NCBI GenBank assembly: GCA_964408945.1
Contig: CAYPBJ010000002.1
Location: forward strand, 96,941 to 160,940
Origin: VMCP01 sp964408945
Lineage (GTDB): Bacteria; Bacteroidota; Bacteroidia; NS11-12g; UBA955
Length of the DNA stretch: 64,000 bases
Direction of reading: 5' to 3'
Shown: positions 60,624-64,000 of the stretch, piece after piece
Layout of the letters: each line of letters starts with the position of its first letter
Numbering within the stretch: position 1 is the stretch's first letter
Position numbers and translations under genes: made by a program
The notes under the pieces: model-generated
Told to the model about the DNA's origin: nothing
What the model saw: only the letters and a program-made list of their open reading frames with translations
Database searches by the model: none

Positions 60624-62096
60624 ATGAGCTCGGTTTCATTGTATAATACCCTGAGTAGAAAAACCGAAACTTTCGAATCTATTGTTCCTGGCAGAATAGG
60701 GATGTATGTGTGCGGACCTACGGTTTATGGTCCACCGCATCTAGGACACGTTAGAGGTCCTATTGTATTCGATGTATTGAGAAGGTTTTTTATTTCTAAG
60801 GGATATCAAATCCGATTCGTACGCAATATTACCGATGTTGGACACTTGGTTGGCGATGCCGATGAAGGGGAAGATAAACTTCAGAAACAAGCTCGTTTGG
60901 AGCAAATTGAACCCATGGAAGTTGCTCAGACCTATGCTGATTCGTACAATTGGGTCATGGATCAAATGAATGTTATGCGTCCGAGCATTGAACCAAGGGC
61001 TAGCGGACATATCATTGAGCAAATTGAAATGATATCTGCAATTATTAATCGAGGTTTAGCGTATGAAGTTAATGGTTCAGTTTACTTTGATGTTTCGGCG
61101 TACAGTAAGATTGAAAATTACGGTGAACTCAGTGGTCGAGTTTTGGATGATTTGGTTGCGGGTGCAGGAAATCAAAGCAGAGATTTAGAAGGACAGGGTG
61201 AAAAGCAAAATGCTCATGATTTTGCCCTATGGAAAAAGGCTTCGCCTGAACATATCATGCAGTGGTCATCTCCTTGGGGAAAAGGTTTCCCCGGCTGGCA
61301 TATTGAGTGTAGCGCCATGTCTGCAAAATATTTGGGTGAAGAATTTGATATTCATGGAGGCGGAATGGATTTATTATTTCCCCATCATGAATGCGAAATT
61401 GCCCAGAGCAAGGCTGCGCACAATCATGCACCTGCCAAATATTGGGTACATCATAACATGATCACCATCAATGGGCAGAAAATGGCCAAGAGTTTGAATA
61501 ACGGTATTCAAGTATTGCAGTTGTTTTCGGGAGAGCATCATTTATTGACGCGCGGTTTTGGTGCTGATGTTTTGAGGTTTTTTGTACTTCAAGCTCATTA
61601 TCGAAGCACTTTAGATTTTAGCGAAGAGGCTTTGATTGCTTCTGAAAAGGGATTACAAAGACTTTATGCTGCTGAAAAATTGTTGTCTTCAGTGAAAGTT
61701 TCAAACAGTTCTTCAATAGAATTTTCGGATTTGAAAGTGGCTATTGAATCAGCTTTGTCTGAAGATTTAAATACGCCCATTGCCATTGCACAATTGTTCG
61801 AATTGGCACGCCGAATCAACTTGGTGAACGACGGTAAAGAATCCATAGATACAGATAATCTAAATATGGCCAAGGAGTTATTTGATCATGTATTTCATGA
61901 GATTCTTGGAATAAAGGCAGCTATTGAAGAAAATTCAGGGGTTTTAGATGGTGTGGTTGAATTATTGATTCAACTTAGAGCGCAAGCAAAAACAGAAAAG
62001 AACTATGCATTAAGCGATCAGATTCGCAATGAATTAAAGTCCCGAGGAATAGAACTAATGGATTCCAAAGAAGGAACAAACTGGAAATTGTCTTAG
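60624..62096 (+). CDS. cysS: Cysteinyl-tRNA synthetase
   Basis: Class Ia synthetase (490 residues) for tRNA-Cys. The HIGH-type motif is PTVYGPPHLGHVRG, zinc ligands are Cys in YVCGPTVY, HIECSAMS and FPHHECEIAQS, and the KMSKS loop reads KMAKSLNN. A DALR-type helical C-terminal domain ends with RNELKSRGIELMDSKEGTNWKL. The start MSSVSLYN was chosen; an upstream frame to 60555 overlaps rfbB and is not family-like. Inserted residues near 165-180 (AGAGNQSRDLEGQGEKQN) form a flexible loop. Confidence 0.96.
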   Translation: MSSVSLYNTLSRKTETFESIVPGRIGMYVCGPTVYGPPHLGHVRGPIVFDVLRRFFISKGYQIRFVRNITDVGHLVGDADEGEDKLQKQARLEQIEPMEVAQTYADSYNWVMDQMNVMRPSIEPRASGHIIEQIEMISAIINRGLAYEVNGSVYFDVSAYSKIENYGELSGRVLDDLVAGAGNQSRDLEGQGEKQNAHDFALWKKASPEHIMQWSSPWGKGFPGWHIECSAMSAKYLGEEFDIHGGGMDLLFPHHECEIAQSKAAHNHAPAKYWVHHNMITINGQKMAKSLNNGIQVLQLFSGEHHLLTRGFGADVLRFFVLQAHYRSTLDFSEEALIASEKGLQRLYAAEKLLSSVKVSNSSSIEFSDLKVAIESALSEDLNTPIAIAQLFELARRINLVNDGKESIDTDNLNMAKELFDHVFHEILGIKAAIEENSGVLDGVVELLIQLRAQAKTEKNYALSDQIRNELKSRGIELMDSKEGTNWKLS

Positions 62097-62102
62097 CCTC
62101 AT

Positions 62103-62804
62103 ATGCCTGGAAAGTTCACCTTCTATAGTGAGAATGTTGACGATGGGAACATTGTATTAGATGAGGCAGAAGCTAGGCATGCTATTCAGGTTCTTCGATT
62201 TCAGGTAGATGATAACATTGAAGTTTCTAATGGCTTAGGAAACAAATACGCAGCTCGTATAGTAGAGATTCAAAAGCGCTCATTAAAGGCAGAAATAGTG
62301 AGCTGCACTAGTTATGAGAGATCTCGTGTTAATTTAGCTGTTGGCATATTGAAAAATTCTGACCGCATGGAATGGTTGGTAGAAAAATGTACCGAACTAG
62401 GTTGTCATTCTATTGGTTTTCTTGAAACCAAGAATTCTGAACGTTCAAAGATCAATTTAGAACGGCTACACAAAACGGCTATAGCGGCTATGAAACAATC
62501 GCATGGCGCTTGGATTCCGAAGATCCATTTAGTGGACTGGCGGCAGGTATTAGATTCATCTTCCCCTTTAAAATTTATAGCTTACTGTGATCTAGAGGAC
62601 GGGATTTCGGTAAAGAATCATCCACATGCGTTGTTTGATAAAGCGGGTGATGTTCTAATTTGTATAGGCCCAGAAGGAGATTTTACTTTGGACGAGTTTA
62701 AACTTGCTACAGTACAAGGTTTTAGTGCTTTAAAATTAGGAGATCATATTTTGCGCGCTGAAACCGCCGCTATCACGGCTTGTGCTTGGGCCAATTGGGT
62801 GTAA
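62103..62804 (+). CDS. rsmE: 16S rRNA (uracil(1498)-N3)-methyltransferase
   Basis: RsmE (233 residues) methylates U1498 of 16S rRNA. The N-terminal PUA-like domain contains EARHAIQVLRFQVDDNIEVSNG; the SPOUT knot shows GILKNSDRMEWLVEKCTELGC, AMKQSHGAWIPKI, ICIGPEGDFTLDE and LGDHILRAETAAI. Length is slightly short for the family. It follows cysS by 6 bases and ends at a perfect palindrome. Confidence 0.94.
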   Translation: MPGKFTFYSENVDDGNIVLDEAEARHAIQVLRFQVDDNIEVSNGLGNKYAARIVEIQKRSLKAEIVSCTSYERSRVNLAVGILKNSDRMEWLVEKCTELGCHSIGFLETKNSERSKINLERLHKTAIAAMKQSHGAWIPKIHLVDWRQVLDSSSPLKFIAYCDLEDGISVKNHPHALFDKAGDVLICIGPEGDFTLDEFKLATVQGFSALKLGDHILRAETAAITACAWANWV

Positions 62805-62830
62805 ACGTTTATAATCGATTATAAACGTTT
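62803..62830. promoter_or_regulatory. Perfect 28-bp palindrome upstream of ssb
   Basis: Two AAACGTTT octamers (each itself a palindrome) flank a 12-base self-complementary core, ATAATCGATTAT; the whole 28 bases equal their own reverse complement. It begins in the rsmE stop codon and ends 57 bases before the ssb ATG. It could be a dimeric repressor operator or a hairpin; there is no T run to mark a terminator. Confidence 0.6.
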
Positions 62831-62887
62831 GATTTACGAGTAAAGAGTTTGGGGATTTGCATTTTTGTGTTGTAAATATTTAACAAC

Positions 62888-63271
62888 ATGAAAAATTTAT
62901 TGAATTCTGTCCGTTTGTACGGCAACGTTGGAAAGGACCCAGTAATCACCATTTTTGAGAACGGGGGAAAAGTAGCTCGATGGTCTATGGCCACAAACGA
63001 GAAACTAAAAAATGCTAAGGGTGAGTTGTTTGACGAGGTCATGTGGCATCAATTGGTCGCGTGGGGAAATGCAGCCACTTTGGTTGAATCATTTGTAAAG
63101 AAAGGATCTAGGATTGCGGTGGAAGGCAAGTTGATTCATCGAAGGTTCACCAACAGAGATGGGGTTGAAAAGGAAGTTTCGGAAATTTTAGTGAAGGATT
63201 TATTACTTCTTGAAAAAAGACAACCTCAAAGTCAAGAGGCAGATGAAATAGAAGAAGCAGTTCCATTTTAG
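62888..63271 (+). CDS. ssb: Single-stranded DNA-binding protein
   Basis: SSB (127 residues) coats single-stranded DNA in replication and repair. The OB-fold reads VRLYGNVGKDPVI, KVARWSMATNE, WHQLVAWGNAATLVESFVKKGSRIAVEGKL, and the acidic C-terminal tip ends AVPF, which recruits partner proteins. It is short-linker type. A near-palindrome (GTTGTAAATATTTAACAAC) ends right at the ATG, and a 28-bp palindrome lies further upstream. A terminator follows. Confidence 0.93.
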   Translation: MKNLLNSVRLYGNVGKDPVITIFENGGKVARWSMATNEKLKNAKGELFDEVMWHQLVAWGNAATLVESFVKKGSRIAVEGKLIHRRFTNRDGVEKEVSEILVKDLLLLEKRQPQSQEADEIEEAVPF

Positions 63272-63292
63272 TATTTTAAATTGACATCAAGA

Positions 63293-63317
63293 AGGGCTGC
63301 CTAGTGCGGCCTTTTTT
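63293..63317 (+). terminator. Rho-independent terminator after ssb
   Basis: Stem GGCTGC/GCGGCC (one G-U pair) with a 5-base loop, followed by six T. Similar in sequence to the rplY terminator. Confidence 0.75.
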
Positions 63318-63394
63318 GCGTTTTATGCAATTTTTATGATTGTTTTGTTTCGAGTCGATTTAGGGGAGTTGTATGGTTAACTTGTTTTTGGAAT

Positions 63395-63793
63395 ATGGAA
63401 AAGAAATACTGTTTAGAATGTGAAGAAACTTTGAAAGGCAGAATTGACAAGAAATTCTGTTCAGATAATTGTAGGTCAGCATTTCACAATAGGGAAGGAG
63501 GAAAAATATCGCCAATGGTAAAGGTGATTGACCATCAATTGAAAAAAAATAGGGAGATTTTACGGCAGTTATTCAGCCAAATTGGTTCTACTCGTGAAAA
63601 TAATGAGTTAATTGTTTCCTCTGAACAAATACGCATTTACGGTTTTGTTTTTGATTTTTATACACATAAAAGGGTTTTTGATAGGGTTGAATACCTTTTT
63701 TGCTACGACTACGGATACAATAAAGTAGACGAAGAACGCATTCATTTGATTAAACATGACTTATTAAATCGAGGTGTGGATAATATTGCGTAA
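63395..63793 (+). CDS. Small zinc-ribbon protein of unknown function
   Basis: A 132-residue protein. The N-terminal treble-clef-like motif CLECEETLKGRIDKKFCSDNC has paired Cys suited to bind zinc, as in proteins with an N-terminal FCSxxC zinc ribbon; the rest is a helical-looking C-terminal domain with many aromatic residues. No family function is recognised. It is preceded by the ssb terminator and followed by the pseudouridine-synthase gene. Confidence 0.72.
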   Translation: MEKKYCLECEETLKGRIDKKFCSDNCRSAFHNREGGKISPMVKVIDHQLKKNREILRQLFSQIGSTRENNELIVSSEQIRIYGFVFDFYTHKRVFDRVEYLFCYDYGYNKVDEERIHLIKHDLLNRGVDNIA

Positions 63794-63798
63794 ATTTG
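63791..63798 (+). promoter_or_regulatory. -7 promoter box (TAAATTTG) before the final gene
   Basis: TAnnTTTG match followed by C, overlapping the upstream stop codon and ending 18 bases before the ATG at 63817. No clear -33 element. Confidence 0.5.
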
Positions 63799-63816
63799 CG
63801 GTTCCATTCGTTGGCC

Positions 63817-64000
63817 ATGAGAGAAAATAATGACAAGAGTAAAAAATTTACTCTAAAAGACCGCAAGCCTGTATCCCAAAATCATGGCGAAAATTCACCG
63901 AAACCAGAAAGAACTGAACGTCCTAAAGTAGATCGTTCTTCTGATGGCGGATTTAATAGAGAAAAGCGCAGCGAAGGCGGCTTTGGAAGAGATCGCAGAT
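63817..64000 (+). CDS. Probable RluB-type pseudouridine synthase, N-terminal extension only (truncated by window end)
   Basis: The first 61 codons only: a Lys/Arg/Gly/Ser-rich low-complexity segment (FTLKDRKPVSQ, DGGFNREKRSEGGFGRDRR). Bacteroidota RluB-like pseudouridine synthases usually carry such a repetitive basic N-terminal extension, which is the reason for the call. The catalytic domain is outside the window, so the assignment is tentative. Confidence 0.45.
   Translation, partial: MRENNDKSKKFTLKDRKPVSQNHGENSPKPERTERPKVDRSSDGGFNREKRSEGGFGRDRR

Noticed and set aside
60741..61022. Antisense open frame opposite cysS
   Set aside because: No family features, and it lies wholly over a conserved synthetase domain.

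Overview
The window is a stretch of chromosome from a member of the Bacteroidota. The evidence is a SusC/SusD pair, a type IX secretion (T9SS) C-terminal sorting domain, family-typical neighbours (DUF4292 next to an EnvC-like protein, a DHH phosphoesterase next to a FKBP-like lipoprotein, paired DUF1800/DUF1501 proteins, a UpxY/NusG-like factor, WbqC, DUF5916), an AsnRS with an internal coiled-coil insertion, and promoters of the TTTG-N19-TAnnTTTG type. I cannot place it below phylum with confidence. Four runs of exactly 100 N show a scaffolded draft assembly, perhaps a metagenome bin.  Layout. 1-3.3 kb: end of rny, then rsmI and lnt. 3.2-14.9 kb, mostly minus strand: galE and a sugar N-acetyltransferase; an OmpA/TSP3 outer-membrane protein; a Rieske-like lipoprotein with hbd; an EnvC-like/DUF4292/TPR/sugar-nucleotidyltransferase group; dut and a Wzx-like flippase; wbqC and folK. 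14.9-18.25 kb: an M16 peptidase bracketed by two heptanucleotide-repeat arrays in inverted orientation, each broken by an assembly gap. 18.2-23.6 kb: a CpsB-like PHP phosphatase and the SusC/SusD pair. 23.6-36.3 kb: asnS, an ATP-grasp enzyme with a tiny membrane protein, accA, a FabK/nitronate-monooxygenase-like enzyme, a UpxY-like factor, a PIG-L deacetylase, an HdrC-like iron-sulfur membrane protein, tatA, gatA, an MltD-like protein and a DUF5916 protein. 36.3-45.3 kb: AIM24 and FAH-family genes, an RmlD-like reductase, a membrane-tethered TPR/LuxR protein, era, an alpha/beta hydrolase, a cation/proton antiporter, birA and rsfS. 45.3-48.5 kb: tRNA-Glu and tRNA-fMet, then a three-gene islet flanked by two copies of a 51-bp terminator-containing repeat. 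48.5-64 kb: FkbM methyltransferase, DUF1800/DUF1501, tRNA-Gln, prs, rplY, pnuC, sod, an AlbA_2 protein, a second M16 peptidase (gapped), nrnA-like, FKBP-like, rfbB, cysS, rsmE, ssb, a zinc-ribbon protein and the start of a probable RluB-type pseudouridine synthase.  How the genes work together. Most are housekeeping: translation (asnS, cysS, gatA, three tRNAs, rsmI, rsmE, era, rsfS, rplY), nucleotide and cofactor supply (prs, dut, folK, pnuC, birA with accA) and envelope biogenesis (lnt, tatA, OmpA, EnvC-like, MltD-like). Surface-polysaccharide functions are scattered through the window (galE, acetyltransferase, nucleotidyltransferase, flippase, WbqC, CpsB, RmlD-like, RfbB, FkbM) and do not form one locus. 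Operons are tight, with many ATGA-type 4-bp or 8-bp overlaps.  Points most worth a second look: the heptad repeat family (GGGTNNC and relatives) at three of the four gaps; the tRNA-fMet-linked islet with an unusual Ntn-hydrolase/membrane fusion; several envelope proteins that have lost catalytic or metal-binding residues; and a perfect 28-bp palindrome upstream of ssb. No CRISPR array, prophage, transposase or integrase was seen.
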